A stretch of 64,000 nucleotides of DNA from positions 1-64,000 of the forward strand of contig CAMVPJ010000002.1 of assembly GCA_947169395.1 (NCBI GenBank), in the 5' to 3' direction. Shown here in pieces: positions 1-7,917 of the stretch; position 1 is the stretch's first letter; each line of letters begins with the position of its first letter. The translations under genes were made by a program, and so were the position numbers. Source of the stretch: an uncultured Caryophanales bacterium. Its GTDB lineage: Bacteria; Bacillota_I; Bacilli_A; RF39; UBA660. Below the pieces are notes generated by a model that was given only the letters and a program-made list of their open reading frames with translations, did not search any database and had not been told where the DNA came from.

Positions 1-29
1 AAAAAAGCCTTGAAATATAAGGCTTTTTA
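1..29 (-). terminator. Intrinsic terminator after the tRNA-Glu/tRNA-Ile pair
   Basis: A hairpin with arms AAGCCTT and AAGGCTT, flanked by A and T runs, lies just past the 3' end of tRNA-Glu on the minus strand. It has T-runs on both strands, so it could work in both directions. Confidence 0.8.
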
Positions 30-38
30 AGGCATATT

Positions 39-115
39 TGGTGACCCGTACGGGATTTGAACCCATGAATGCATGCGTGAAAGGCATGTGTGTTAAGCCA
101 CTTCACCAACGGGCC
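39..115 (-). tRNA. tRNA-Glu (anticodon UUC)
   Basis: The 77-nt cloverleaf has acceptor arms GGCCCGT and ACGGGTC, a GGTTCGAATCC T-arm, and the 7-nt anticodon loop CTTTCAC, which gives anticodon TTC. The discriminator A is followed by an encoded CCA. It is the second gene of a two-tRNA unit read on the minus strand after tRNA-Ile, and ends at a terminator. Confidence 0.96.
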
Positions 116-124
116 ATAATTAAT

Positions 125-201
125 TGGTGGGCCTGGATGGACTTGAACCATCGACCTCCCGCTTATCAGACGGACGCTCTAACCAGCTGAGCTACAAGCC
201 C
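125..201 (-). tRNA. tRNA-Ile (anticodon GAU)
   Basis: The 77-nt cloverleaf has acceptor arms GGGCTTG and CAGGCCC, anticodon loop CTGATAA (anticodon GAT) and an encoded CCA. It lies 9 nt upstream of tRNA-Glu in the direction of transcription. The acceptor region contains a CCWGG pentamer (132-136). Confidence 0.96.
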
Positions 202-317
202 AATTAATCAATGACTATTCAAGTATACATTATTTTTATCATTCCGTCAATAGATTTTTATTAAATTTTAAGTAATTTATTAACTTTTTAATAAAATTAA
301 GAGTAATAAGAACCAAT

Positions 318-782
318 TTAGTCCTTATTACTCTCTTGAATAATAGCCTCATATACCAAATCTACTAAATGATTACTTGGTTCTAAATGATATTTATCTA
401 TTATCTCATTAAAAACATTATAACTATGTTCCATATTTAAGTATGGATAAACTAATTCTTTATTATTATCAATATCTTTTAAATAATCAAATGTATAATT
501 TGGTTCAATTAATAACAGTTTATAATCATCACACCAAGACTTAAAATCATTTAACATAGTATCTGAATCAAATGTATACTTAAACATATCATTATCATAA
601 TTAATTGCTTTTAATATTGCAATATTATCTATTTTATCTTTATTTAACCTGTAATCAAATCTATCTATTAAATTTAATCCATCTAATTTTAATGCTTGTA
701 TTTGACATATTTTACCTAGATCACTATTAGAGTGATCAGGTATTATCTCAACTATAATATATCTGTCTTTATTAAAGTCCAT
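318..782 (-). CDS. Degenerate DEDDh-exonuclease-like protein
   Basis: This 154-aa protein starts just after the aspS stop and is the last gene of the gatCAB-aspS operon. Its N-terminus (RYIIVEIIP... KICQIQALKLDG) resembles the first strand and motif of RNase T/DnaQ-type exonucleases, and its C-terminus (SNHLVDLVYEAI) resembles the HxAxxD motif. The aspartate and glutamate of the D-x-E motif are missing (VEI in place of DxE) and the last motif is also altered. If the fold call is right, the protein is unlikely to be an active nuclease. The assignment is inferred from a weak pattern; an unrelated fold is possible. Confidence 0.45.
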   Translation of the reverse strand: MDFNKDRYIIVEIIPDHSNSDLGKICQIQALKLDGLNLIDRFDYRLNKDKIDNIAILKAINYDNDMFKYTFDSDTMLNDFKSWCDDYKLLLIEPNYTFDYLKDIDNNKELVYPYLNMEHSYNVFNEIIDKYHLEPSNHLVDLVYEAIIQESNKD

Positions 783-783
783 A

Positions 784-2535
784 TTATCTAATCTTAATAT
801 GTGCCTCTCTTAATTGTAATTCAGTTACCTCACTAGGACAGTTCATCATCATATCAGCGCCACTAACACTCATTGGGAATGCTTGAACCTCACGTAAGTT
901 AGACTCTTCCCTAAGTAACATAATCATTCTATCAATTCCAGGAGCCATACCTGCATGAGGAGGTGCACCAAACTTAAATGCATTATATAGTGATGTAAAT
1001 TTCTCTTTAACGATACTCTTATCATATCCTACCATACTAAATGCTTTTTCTAATGCTTCTACACTATGATTACGAACCGCACCTGATGCCATTTCATTAC
1101 CATTACATACAAAGTCAAATTGAGAAGCAATTATATCATCGATATTTTCTTTATCAAATGCGTCAACACCATTTTTAGGCATAGAAAATGCATTGTGACA
1201 GAAATCATATTTCTTCTCTTCATCATTATATTCAAACATTGGAAAATCATTAATAATACAGAATTCAAATACATTTTCATCTATTAAGTCTAGACGACGA
1301 CCTAACTCAGTTCTAATCATACCAGCTTGCTTAGCAGCTACTTTTTCTTTTCTATCAGCTATAAAGAATAATACACTATTTTCCTTTAAATCTGCTTTAT
1401 CAATTAAATTCTTTCTATCTTCATCTGTTAAGAACTTATCAATAGGTCCTTTAAATGATAAATCAGCATTTACTGTAATATAACCAATACCAGGCATATC
1501 AATAGTTTTAGCATACGCAACAAGTTCATTAAACCAACTATTAGACTTAGTACCAATACCATCTACTTTAATAGCTCTAACAACACTACCTCTAAATGGT
1601 TTAAAATCACTATCTTTAAATATTTCTGAAATATCAATTATTTCAAGTGAATTTCTTAAATCTGGTTTATCTGTACCATATTTAAGCATTGCATCTTTAT
1701 AACTTATACGTTTAAAAGGTGCCTTGGATACTTTCTTATCACTAAACTTAGTAAATGTATCATAGAATACTTTCTCACCTATTTTATATACATCCTCTTC
1801 ATCAACAAAAGCCATTTCAAAATCTAATTGATAGAATTCTAATGTTCTATCACTACGACAATCTTCATCTCTAAAGCATGGAGCGATTTGATAATATTTA
1901 TCAAATCCTGATACCATTAATATTTCTTTAAATATTTGTGGTGCTTGAGGAAGTGCATAAAATTTACCTTTAAACTTACGAGAAGGAATAATAAAATCTC
2001 TAGCTCCTTCTGGTGATGAAGCTGTAATTATTGGAGTTTGAACTTCAGTAAAATCCATACTATCCATTTCATTTCTTAAGAATTTTAAAAGTTCACTTCT
2101 CATACGTATATTATTACCAACTTTATCATTTCTTAAATCCAAGTAACGATATTTCAATCTTACATCTTCAGACACTTCTTTACTCTTTAATATTTCAAAT
2201 GGTAACTCATTAGGCGCACTACCTAATACCTCTAAACTCTTAACTAATAATTCAACAGTACCAGTAGAAATATGATCATTATAATCTTCCTCACTTCTTT
2301 TTCTAATAGTACCTGTTATAGTAACTGCAGATTCTTTAGTAAGTCCTTTAAATATAGAATCATCATTACTTACAACCTGTATAATACCTGTATAATCTCT
2401 AACATCTACAAATATTACTCCCCCATGGTCACGAATATTTGCAATCCAACCTGCTACAGTAATCTCCTTATCTACATCTGATTCAGTTATCTTACCACAA
2501 TAACGATTACGATATTTACTCAAATATTCACTCAT
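784..2535 (-). CDS. aspS: Aspartyl-tRNA synthetase, probably non-discriminating
   Basis: This class II synthetase of 583 aa charges tRNA-Asp. It has an N-terminal OB anticodon-binding domain (residues 1-110), motif 2 (FRDEDCRSDRTLEF), a bacterial GAD insertion and the motif 3 end APGIDRMIML. The OB domain reads RDHGGVIF with His37; histidine at this position is typical of non-discriminating enzymes, which also load Asp on tRNA-Asn, whereas discriminating enzymes usually carry leucine. This fits the operon: GatCAB would convert Asp-tRNA-Asn to Asn-tRNA-Asn. A good Shine-Dalgarno (AAAGGAGATG) precedes the ATG. Dual specificity is inferred from motif and context. Confidence 0.95.
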   Translation of the reverse strand: MSEYLSKYRNRYCGKITESDVDKEITVAGWIANIRDHGGVIFVDVRDYTGIIQVVSNDDSIFKGLTKESAVTITGTIRKRSEEDYNDHISTGTVELLVKSLEVLGSAPNELPFEILKSKEVSEDVRLKYRYLDLRNDKVGNNIRMRSELLKFLRNEMDSMDFTEVQTPIITASSPEGARDFIIPSRKFKGKFYALPQAPQIFKEILMVSGFDKYYQIAPCFRDEDCRSDRTLEFYQLDFEMAFVDEEDVYKIGEKVFYDTFTKFSDKKVSKAPFKRISYKDAMLKYGTDKPDLRNSLEIIDISEIFKDSDFKPFRGSVVRAIKVDGIGTKSNSWFNELVAYAKTIDMPGIGYITVNADLSFKGPIDKFLTDEDRKNLIDKADLKENSVLFFIADRKEKVAAKQAGMIRTELGRRLDLIDENVFEFCIINDFPMFEYNDEEKKYDFCHNAFSMPKNGVDAFDKENIDDIIASQFDFVCNGNEMASGAVRNHSVEALEKAFSMVGYDKSIVKEKFTSLYNAFKFGAPPHAGMAPGIDRMIMLLREESNLREVQAFPMSVSGADMMMNCPSEVTELQLREAHIKIR

Positions 2536-2549
2536 TTAATCATCTCCTT

Positions 2550-3074
2550 TTACATTATTATATTATTGTTATTACTACCTCTTGGCATTAATAATCTTAA
2601 CTTCTTATATTCTTCATATTCATCAAAATAATCATCTTTATCACTATAATATATCATAGCGTCTTTACTGGGATAATATCCCTTATCTATAATTGGAACA
2701 GCTACATAGAATAATTGATTTATAAGATTACTATTTTCTTTTACTATATTCCACAAATCAATTAATACTTTCCTTGATATATCTATATCTTTTGAGCCAT
2801 CAACTACATAATAATTTAATTTACGATATACTTCACAAAATATAAAATTATCTTTATCTTTTAAATTACCAGAAAATAATTTTAATTCTTTATTAGTTAT
2901 TGCATCAACTAATTTTTCATCTTCATCTTTATAACAAACACAATAATCTTTTAAAATAAAGAACGTATTTTTTACATAATAATCTATATTCTCATCATAA
3001 TATTCATCATCATATGCCTTTTCATATAATTCAAATATATATAAATCATCTAAATTATAAACATCTTTATTCAT
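2550..3074 (-). CDS. Acidic protein of unknown function between gatB and aspS
   Basis: This 174-aa protein is very rich in Asp, Glu and Tyr, with no signal peptide or membrane segment and no motif I recognise. It is probably cytoplasmic. It lies 22 nt after gatB and 14 nt before aspS on the same strand, so it is co-transcribed with the tRNA-Asn amidation genes. An SD (CAGGGGGATT) precedes the ATG. A role in the transamidation pathway is suggested only by position. Confidence 0.7.
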   Translation of the reverse strand: MNKDVYNLDDLYIFELYEKAYDDEYYDENIDYYVKNTFFILKDYCVCYKDEDEKLVDAITNKELKLFSGNLKDKDNFIFCEVYRKLNYYVVDGSKDIDISRKVLIDLWNIVKENSNLINQLFYVAVPIIDKGYYPSKDAMIYYSDKDDYFDEYEEYKKLRLLMPRGSNNNNIIM

Positions 3075-3096
3075 TAATCCCCCTGAAAATTGATAA

Positions 3097-4554
3097 TTAT
3101 CTCTTATCTATTTCTTCTTTAATTATCTTAGCAGTTAAGCTTGGATTTGCTTGACCTCTAGTTGCTTTCATTACTTGACCTACAAAATAGTCAAATACAT
3201 TTCTCCCCTTACGATATTCTTCAATTAAATCTAGGTGAGCATCTAATATCTCTATTACAAGGCTTCTAATTGTATCTTCATCCCCTACTTGTTTTAATCC
3301 TAACTCATCTACTATTACTTGTGGTTCTTTCTCATCTGACAAGCATTTATATAAAACATCTTTACTTTGTTTAGAAGATATCTTACCATCATCAACCATT
3401 TTCATAATATCAAATAACATCTTAGGAGTAAGATATATCTCATCAATTTCAATATCATATTTATTTAAATGTCCTAATATTACTGAAGTTAACCAGTTAG
3501 ATGCTTTCTTAGGATTACCTCCTAGTTTAATTACTTCTTCATAATAATCAGATACTTTCTTATCTTTTACTATAATAGTTGCATCATAATCAGATAAACC
3601 ATATTTTTCAATATACTTAGTCTTTCTTTCACTAGCAAGTTCTGGAATAGATTTTCTAATTTCTTCTAACCAACTACTAGATATTTTATACTTTGGAATA
3701 TTAGGTTCAACAAAATACTTATAATCAATTGCGTCTACCTTACTACGCATATATATTGTAGACAAAGAATCTTCATCCCAACGTCTAGTTTGTTGTTCCA
3801 TCTTATCATATTCGCCTGACTCTTTTAGCTCAATTTGTCTATCAATCTCATAATTAATTGCATCTCTAACGCCACCAAATGAGTTAACATTCTTAATCTC
3901 AATCTTAGTACCCCAGTTATTAGAATCACTCTCATCTAAATCTTTATCCATAATAGATACATTTACATCACATCTGATTTGTCCTTTTCTAGAGTCAGCC
4001 TCAGAAATTCCTGCATATTGATAAATAGAACGCATTGTTTCCAAGAAAGCAACTGCTTCATCTGCAGAATGAAAGCAAGGTTCAGTAACTAACTCAAGTA
4101 AAGGTACTCCCGCACGGTTATAATCAATTGTTGAATATGATGAATAGTGATCAGTTGATGCAGCATCCTCTTCTAAGTGAAGATTATTAATAACCGCAAC
4201 TCTTTTTTCACCCTTACATTCATATTCTAAAGAACCATATATCCCTACTGGAGCAGGTTTAGTCTCTTGAGTAATTTGAAAACCTTTAGGCAAATCTGGA
4301 TAATAATAATTCTTTCTTTCAAAATACATGTACTCTGGTTGTTTACAATTTAATATCATAGAAGCTTTTAAAGCCATTTTAACAGCCTCTTTATTAACTA
4401 CAGGAAGTGTTCCTGGAAAAGCCATATCAACAGGTCTTACATTAGAGTTTGGAACATCTTTATAAGAGTTTTCGGCACTAGAAAATACTTTAGTATTAGT
4501 TTCACTAATCTCACAATGCATCTCTAAACCAATTAATGCTTTATACTTATCCAT
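3097..4554 (-). CDS. gatB: Asp/Glu-tRNA amidotransferase subunit B
   Basis: This 485-aa GatB is the tRNA-binding and kinase-like subunit of GatCAB. It activates the Asp or Glu side chain of mischarged tRNA for amidation. The GatB signature region (FERKNYYYPDLPKGFQITQ) and the start GLEMHCEI are present, as is the C-terminal YqeY-like helical tail ending in GQANPSLTAKII. Its ATG overlaps the end of gatA by 8 nt, suggesting translational coupling. Length is normal for the family. Confidence 0.97.
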   Translation of the reverse strand: MDKYKALIGLEMHCEISETNTKVFSSAENSYKDVPNSNVRPVDMAFPGTLPVVNKEAVKMALKASMILNCKQPEYMYFERKNYYYPDLPKGFQITQETKPAPVGIYGSLEYECKGEKRVAVINNLHLEEDAASTDHYSSYSTIDYNRAGVPLLELVTEPCFHSADEAVAFLETMRSIYQYAGISEADSRKGQIRCDVNVSIMDKDLDESDSNNWGTKIEIKNVNSFGGVRDAINYEIDRQIELKESGEYDKMEQQTRRWDEDSLSTIYMRSKVDAIDYKYFVEPNIPKYKISSSWLEEIRKSIPELASERKTKYIEKYGLSDYDATIIVKDKKVSDYYEEVIKLGGNPKKASNWLTSVILGHLNKYDIEIDEIYLTPKMLFDIMKMVDDGKISSKQSKDVLYKCLSDEKEPQVIVDELGLKQVGDEDTIRSLVIEILDAHLDLIEEYRKGRNVFDYFVGQVMKATRGQANPSLTAKIIKEEIDKR

Positions 4555-6010
4555 TGTTTACCTCCTTTGCAATCTGACCTTTATAAGACATAGTAGATTC
4601 AATTGCATAAGCAATATTTAATATATTAGCATCATCATAACAATTACCAGTAATATTAACTCCAACAGGTAGGCCATCAATAAATCCATCTGGAATAGTA
4701 ATTGAAGGGAATCCTCCAAAGTTTCCAATTTGTAAATGTTCTTCTAGTGCTTTAGTATTTTCATCCAAAATATCTTTAGAACCTTCTAACTTTTTAGCTG
4801 GACCTGATCCTACAGGGAGAATTACTGCATCATAATCTTTAAATAATTCTTTCCATCTATCAACAAGTAATCTTCTAACACGTTGAGCATTATGGAAATA
4901 TCTATCTTTATTCTCAGCTTGTAATACATAAGAACCTATTACAAATCTTCTTTTAATTAATGGAGAAAAACCTTTAGTACGATGATCCTTCATCATTTCA
5001 ATATAATTCTTACCTTCACCACGAGGACCAAATATAAATCCAGTTAAATTAGACATGTTAGACGTTGCTTCCGCACATGATATAACTACATAAACTGAAG
5101 CTAAAGCATCTAATAACTTCTTATCTACACTAACCTCTTCTACATCAATACCAATACTCTTACACTTCTCAATTACATCCATAAAGTTAGCAAGATGACT
5201 CTTTAATTCTAGACTTGCATTAGGATATTTATTAATATCACATAGTTCTTTTATGTAACATAATTTCTTACCCTTTACATCTCCTGTAATACTTTCATAT
5301 AGGTTAATATTACTAGAATCCCAACTAGTCATATCGTTTTTATCTATTCCCTTCATACCATCTACAACAATTGCAGCATCTTTAACTGTTCTAGTTAAAC
5401 AACCACAATGGTCTAAACTTGATGCGAAAGGAAATAAACCATATCTTGAAATCATACCATAAGTTGGTTTATATCCAACAATTCCACAGTATGCAGCAGG
5501 TTTACGAATAGAATCTCCAGTATCAGAACCAGTTGCATAAGGATAAACACCAGCTGCAACAGAAGCAGCAGAACCAGCAGAAGATCCCGCAGTCATTCTT
5601 GTTTTATCCCAAGGATTAAGTACAGTACCAGTGTGACATGTAGTACCTGTACCACCCATACCAAACTCATCCATCGCACACTTAGTAACACCTACTGCTC
5701 CTTTACTTTCTAGATTCTTAATAGCAGTAGCTGTAAAAAATGGTACATAATCTTTTAAAGTATTAGATGAACCAGTAGATAATATATCCTTAGTTGAATA
5801 ATTATCCTTAATTCCATAAGGAATACCAGATAATAGATTATCAGTAACTTCAACACCCTTTGCGTCATCAATAATAGTTACAAAACTATTATATTCATCT
5901 TGGTTTTTGTGTGCTTTTTCTAATGATTCTTTAACTAAATCTTCACTAGTTACTTTACCACTCTTTAATGCCTCATGTATTTCTTCAATACTTTTACTCA
6001 TGTATTCCAT
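4547..6010 (-). CDS. gatA: Asp/Glu-tRNA amidotransferase subunit A
   Basis: This is the amidase subunit, which releases ammonia from glutamine for GatB. Amidase-signature features are present: catalytic Lys in GIPYGIKDNYS, AGSSAGSAASVAAG and GSDTGDSIRKPAA. The last two differ from the usual GGSSGGS and GSDTGGSIRQPAA. The nucleophile serine is kept, and I recall a similar DSIRKPA variant in mollicute-related GatA. The ATG at 6010 is chosen because AAAGGTGG precedes it by 9 nt; the gene then starts 1 nt after the gatC stop and gives 487 aa, the usual size. A longer reading frame (to 6061) would overlap gatC. Confidence 0.96.
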   Translation of the reverse strand: MEYMSKSIEEIHEALKSGKVTSEDLVKESLEKAHKNQDEYNSFVTIIDDAKGVEVTDNLLSGIPYGIKDNYSTKDILSTGSSNTLKDYVPFFTATAIKNLESKGAVGVTKCAMDEFGMGGTGTTCHTGTVLNPWDKTRMTAGSSAGSAASVAAGVYPYATGSDTGDSIRKPAAYCGIVGYKPTYGMISRYGLFPFASSLDHCGCLTRTVKDAAIVVDGMKGIDKNDMTSWDSSNINLYESITGDVKGKKLCYIKELCDINKYPNASLELKSHLANFMDVIEKCKSIGIDVEEVSVDKKLLDALASVYVVISCAEATSNMSNLTGFIFGPRGEGKNYIEMMKDHRTKGFSPLIKRRFVIGSYVLQAENKDRYFHNAQRVRRLLVDRWKELFKDYDAVILPVGSGPAKKLEGSKDILDENTKALEEHLQIGNFGGFPSITIPDGFIDGLPVGVNITGNCYDDANILNIAYAIESTMSYKGQIAKEVNNG

Positions 6011-6011
6011 A

Positions 6012-6308
6012 TTATTCCACCACCTTTGGTACTCTAACCTCGTCATTAATATAATCATCACAGTTTTTTAGTAAGTCTTCAATATCGACAGATTCTTCTA
6101 CAACATCCTCTCTTAATTCATATACAAAATCATCTAGAGTATGAGTCATAGGTTCTACACTTTCAATATTATCAATTTCCATAACCTTCGCAATATCAGA
6201 ATCAATTATATTAAATTCATCCAACACCATCTTATTCTCTTCTTCAGTTAATCCGATTAATAACTTATCAGCATAATCATCAACCATCTCTTTTGTAAAC
6301 TTCTCCAT
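6012..6308 (-). CDS. gatC: Asp/Glu-tRNA amidotransferase subunit C
   Basis: This 98-aa acidic protein matches GatC, the small subunit that wraps around GatA and stabilises it. The C-terminal half carries the usual EPMTHT segment and the tail REDVVEES...ILLKN-type region (here RVPKVVE). It is first in the gatC-gatA-gatB order, preceded by AAAGGAGGAATT-ATG and by an intrinsic terminator that separates it from two tRNA-Asn genes. Confidence 0.93.
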   Translation of the reverse strand: MEKFTKEMVDDYADKLLIGLTEEENKMVLDEFNIIDSDIAKVMEIDNIESVEPMTHTLDDFVYELREDVVEESVDIEDLLKNCDDYINDEVRVPKVVE

Positions 6309-6324
6309 AATTCCTCCTTTATAT

Positions 6325-6350
6325 ATAAAAAAACAAGCCCAGCAGACTTG
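6325..6350 (-). terminator. Intrinsic terminator/attenuator between tRNA-Asn and gatC
   Basis: On the minus strand AACAAGTC and GGCTTGTT form an 8-bp stem (one G-T pair) followed by seven Ts. It sits after the second tRNA-Asn and 16 nt before the gatC ribosome site, so full operon mRNA must read through it. Confidence 0.75.
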
Positions 6351-6362
6351 TTATAATCAAAA

Positions 6363-6438
6363 TGGCGCCTAATGTAGGACTCGAACCTACGACCTATCGG
6401 TTAACAGCCGAGTGCTCTACCAACTGAGCTAATTAGGC
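6363..6438 (-). tRNA. tRNA-Asn (anticodon GUU), copy 2
   Basis: The 76-nt cloverleaf has anticodon loop CTGTTAA (anticodon GTT), acceptor arms GCCTAAT and ATTAGGC, discriminator G and an encoded CCA. It is 3 nt downstream of an almost identical copy. The two differ only at one acceptor pair (C-G here, T-A there), a compensatory change that shows both are maintained. Confidence 0.96.
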
Positions 6439-6441
6439 ATA

Positions 6442-6517
6442 TGGCGCTTAATGTAGGACTCGAACCTACGACCTATCGGTTAACAGCCGAGTGCTCTACC
6501 AACTGAGCTAATTAAGC
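6442..6517 (-). tRNA. tRNA-Asn (anticodon GUU), copy 1
   Basis: The 76-nt cloverleaf has anticodon GTT, acceptor arms GCTTAAT and ATTAAGC, and an encoded CCA. It begins about 30 nt after the T-box sequence of the leader upstream, with no clear terminator in between, so it should lie on the T-box transcript. Confidence 0.96.
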
Positions 6518-6521
6518 ATTA

Positions 6522-6735
6522 CTGTCCGCTACTTTGGGACGAATAAACGCGGTGCCACCCAAATTGCCAAAAAAATTGACCTCTCATTAGATATAACGGG
6601 CTTCCCCGGCAAACGCACCAAATGGTTGTTCTTCATAATATACTTAATTGTTAGCTTTCACCATACCTAACTCGCTTTAACCAGTTTATATTACTACTCT
6701 TCCATTTATAGTATTAATCCCCAAAAAACAGCTAC
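6522..6735 (-). promoter_or_regulatory. T-box leader, Asn-type specifier
   Basis: The minus strand carries the T-box motif GGGTGGCACCGCG (6548-6560). Stem I features are present: AAGAGTAGTA (AGTA loop), the GCGAGTTAGGTATGGTG segment, and helix AAATGG/CCATTT around the specifier loop. That loop holds AACAAC; read in the usual GAA-N-codon-A spacing the specifier is AAC (6628-6630), which is Asn. Other registers (ACA, CAA) cannot be excluded by eye. The leader precedes two tRNA-Asn genes and gatCAB-aspS. I see no U-tailed terminator between the T-box and the first tRNA; only a weak GTCC/GGAC hairpin follows. Confidence 0.93.
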
Positions 6736-6741
6736 GAATTA

Positions 6742-6770
6742 ATTATAAAGTAATTAACCCACTTTGTCAA
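6742..6770 (-). promoter_or_regulatory. Sigma-A promoter of the T-box/tRNA-Asn/gatCAB operon
   Basis: A perfect -35 TTGACA (6765-6770) and -10 TATAAT (6742-6747) are separated by 17 nt on the minus strand. The start point is expected near 6735, a few nucleotides before the T-box Stem I. Confidence 0.9.
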
Positions 6771-6887
6771 TACTATTTTTCCACTTTTTCAAGAATACTA
6801 TTTTTTTCCTATATATCTTTTAATGAATAATATACCATATTTTCGCTAAAATATAGTTTAATGTCAAAATTAATATGGTGGTACTTT

Positions 6888-7358
6888 ATGTTTGAAAATA
6901 ATTTAAAAAATGCAAGAGAAGATTTAGATATGACTCAATCTGAATTAGGTTATATATTTGGAGTATCTCGTTCTGCTATTAAAAGTTGGGAAAATGGATA
7001 TTACACTATACCTTTATTAAAGTTAATTAAGTTTTGTAATATGTTTGATTATTCTCTTGATTATATAATGGGTATTATTAAAAGAAATATTAAGTATGGA
7101 CCATTTACTGTAGATAATATAATTATTAGTGAACGTTTAAAAAGTTTTAGAAAGTCTTTAAAGTTATCTCAACAAGAATTATGTGATAAGTGTAGAATTG
7201 CTCAAACTACATATAGCGGATATGAAAGAGGTAAATATTTAATTAATACTACTAATTTATATTATTTATGTAAAACATTTGATATATCTATGGATTATTT
7301 AATTGGAAGAATTGATAATCCTAAAATAAGTAATGAAAAAGAGACAACAGTTTTGTAA
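6888..7358 (+). CDS. Double-HTH XRE-family transcriptional regulator
   Basis: This 156-aa protein consists of two Cro/CI-type helix-turn-helix domains in tandem (residues about 6-60 and 85-140; motifs TQSELGYIFGVSRSAIKSWENG and SQQELCDKCRIAQTTYSGYERG). Each is followed by a DYLIG-type segment. The start at 6888 is chosen because GGTGG lies 6 nt before this ATG; an upstream ATG at 6861 has no ribosome site. It is divergent from the T-box operon. A paralog with the same layout is at 55952-56410. The target is unknown. Confidence 0.85.
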   Translation: MFENNLKNAREDLDMTQSELGYIFGVSRSAIKSWENGYYTIPLLKLIKFCNMFDYSLDYIMGIIKRNIKYGPFTVDNIIISERLKSFRKSLKLSQQELCDKCRIAQTTYSGYERGKYLINTTNLYYLCKTFDISMDYLIGRIDNPKISNEKETTVL

Positions 7359-7372
7359 CTGTTATCTCTTTT
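7340..7372. terminator. Bidirectional terminator
   Basis: GAGACAACAG and CTGTTATCTC form a stem that overlaps the last codons of the double-HTH gene. T-runs follow on the plus strand, and the minus-strand gene at 7371-7541 ends in it from the other side. Confidence 0.8.
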
Positions 7373-7541
7373 ATTTTACTTTAGCTAAAGATTGTTTTTC
7401 GTTAACTAACATGCTTTCTAATTCATTTTTTAACAATTCATAACTTGGAACTAACCCTAATGATGCTATTTTCATATAAGCCTTACCATAAGCAATTCTT
7501 CCATAATCTAATAATAATTCTACTAATTTTCTATCGTTCAT
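7371..7541 (-). CDS. Small protein of 56 aa, unknown
   Basis: A short open frame begins with ATG after a strong AAAGGAGG ribosome site and a promoter (TATAAT at 7568-7573), and stops at the shared terminator. The product begins MNDRKLVELLLDYGRIAYGK and ends in KQSLAKVK. It looks like a soluble, mostly helical protein without a signal or membrane segment. I do not recognise it. Its own promoter, ribosome site and terminator make it a credible gene. Confidence 0.75.
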   Translation of the reverse strand: MNDRKLVELLLDYGRIAYGKAYMKIASLGLVPSYELLKNELESMLVNEKQSLAKVK

Positions 7542-7567
7542 AGTACCTCCTTTGCAAACGAGGCACT

Positions 7568-7595
7568 ATTATAACAGATTTTTTGAATATTGCAA
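7568..7595 (-). promoter_or_regulatory. Promoter of the 56-aa protein gene
   Basis: TTGCAA (7590-7595) and TATAAT (7568-7573) lie 16 nt apart on the minus strand, just upstream of the AAAGGAGG site. Confidence 0.65.
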
Positions 7596-7686
7596 ATTCA
7601 AATATGTAATATAAGAATCGGTGCAAAAATACAGTCTTCAAAAATTTTGTACATAAATCCACATCATATATAAGAACTATCTTTCA

Positions 7687-7890
7687 TTAATTATTATCTT
7701 CTATTAAATATCCTCTATTGTGCATATAAAGAAATCCAATTTTATTTTCTGATAGTGTATTACCACAAACTATTGCAAAATAATCATCAATTATTGTTTG
7801 CCACATTCAGTAAACAAATACAACACATTTATCATTTTCATTAGTTCTGAAATGCACCATAGAAAGACGCATTTGATTTTGTATAAGCAT
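7687..7890 (-). pseudogene. Possible decayed small gene in a 376-bp gap
   Basis: The stretch 7542-7917 has no intact gene beyond the promoter at its start. A minus-strand frame runs from ATG at 7890 to TAA at 7687, broken once by an in-frame TGA directly before another ATG (7806). The two halves give about 28 and 39 residues (second half MWQTIIDDYFAIVCGNTLS...). I do not recognise the product. It could be a remnant of a gene, or chance. Confidence 0.3.
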
Positions 7891-7917
7891 AATTAATAAA
7901 TCCTACATTATTCAATT

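Noticed and set aside
2272..2481. Open frame on the plus strand inside aspS
   Set aside because: It lies wholly within a conserved synthetase gene in antisense, has no ribosome site, and its composition follows the complementary strand.
4547..6061. GatA start at 6061
   Set aside because: It would overlap gatC by 50 nt and lacks a ribosome site; ATG 6010 has one and gives the usual family length.
6522..6560. Classical T-box terminator before tRNA-Asn
   Set aside because: Only a 4-5 bp GTCC/GGAC hairpin without a U-tract is present, so I did not call a terminator there.
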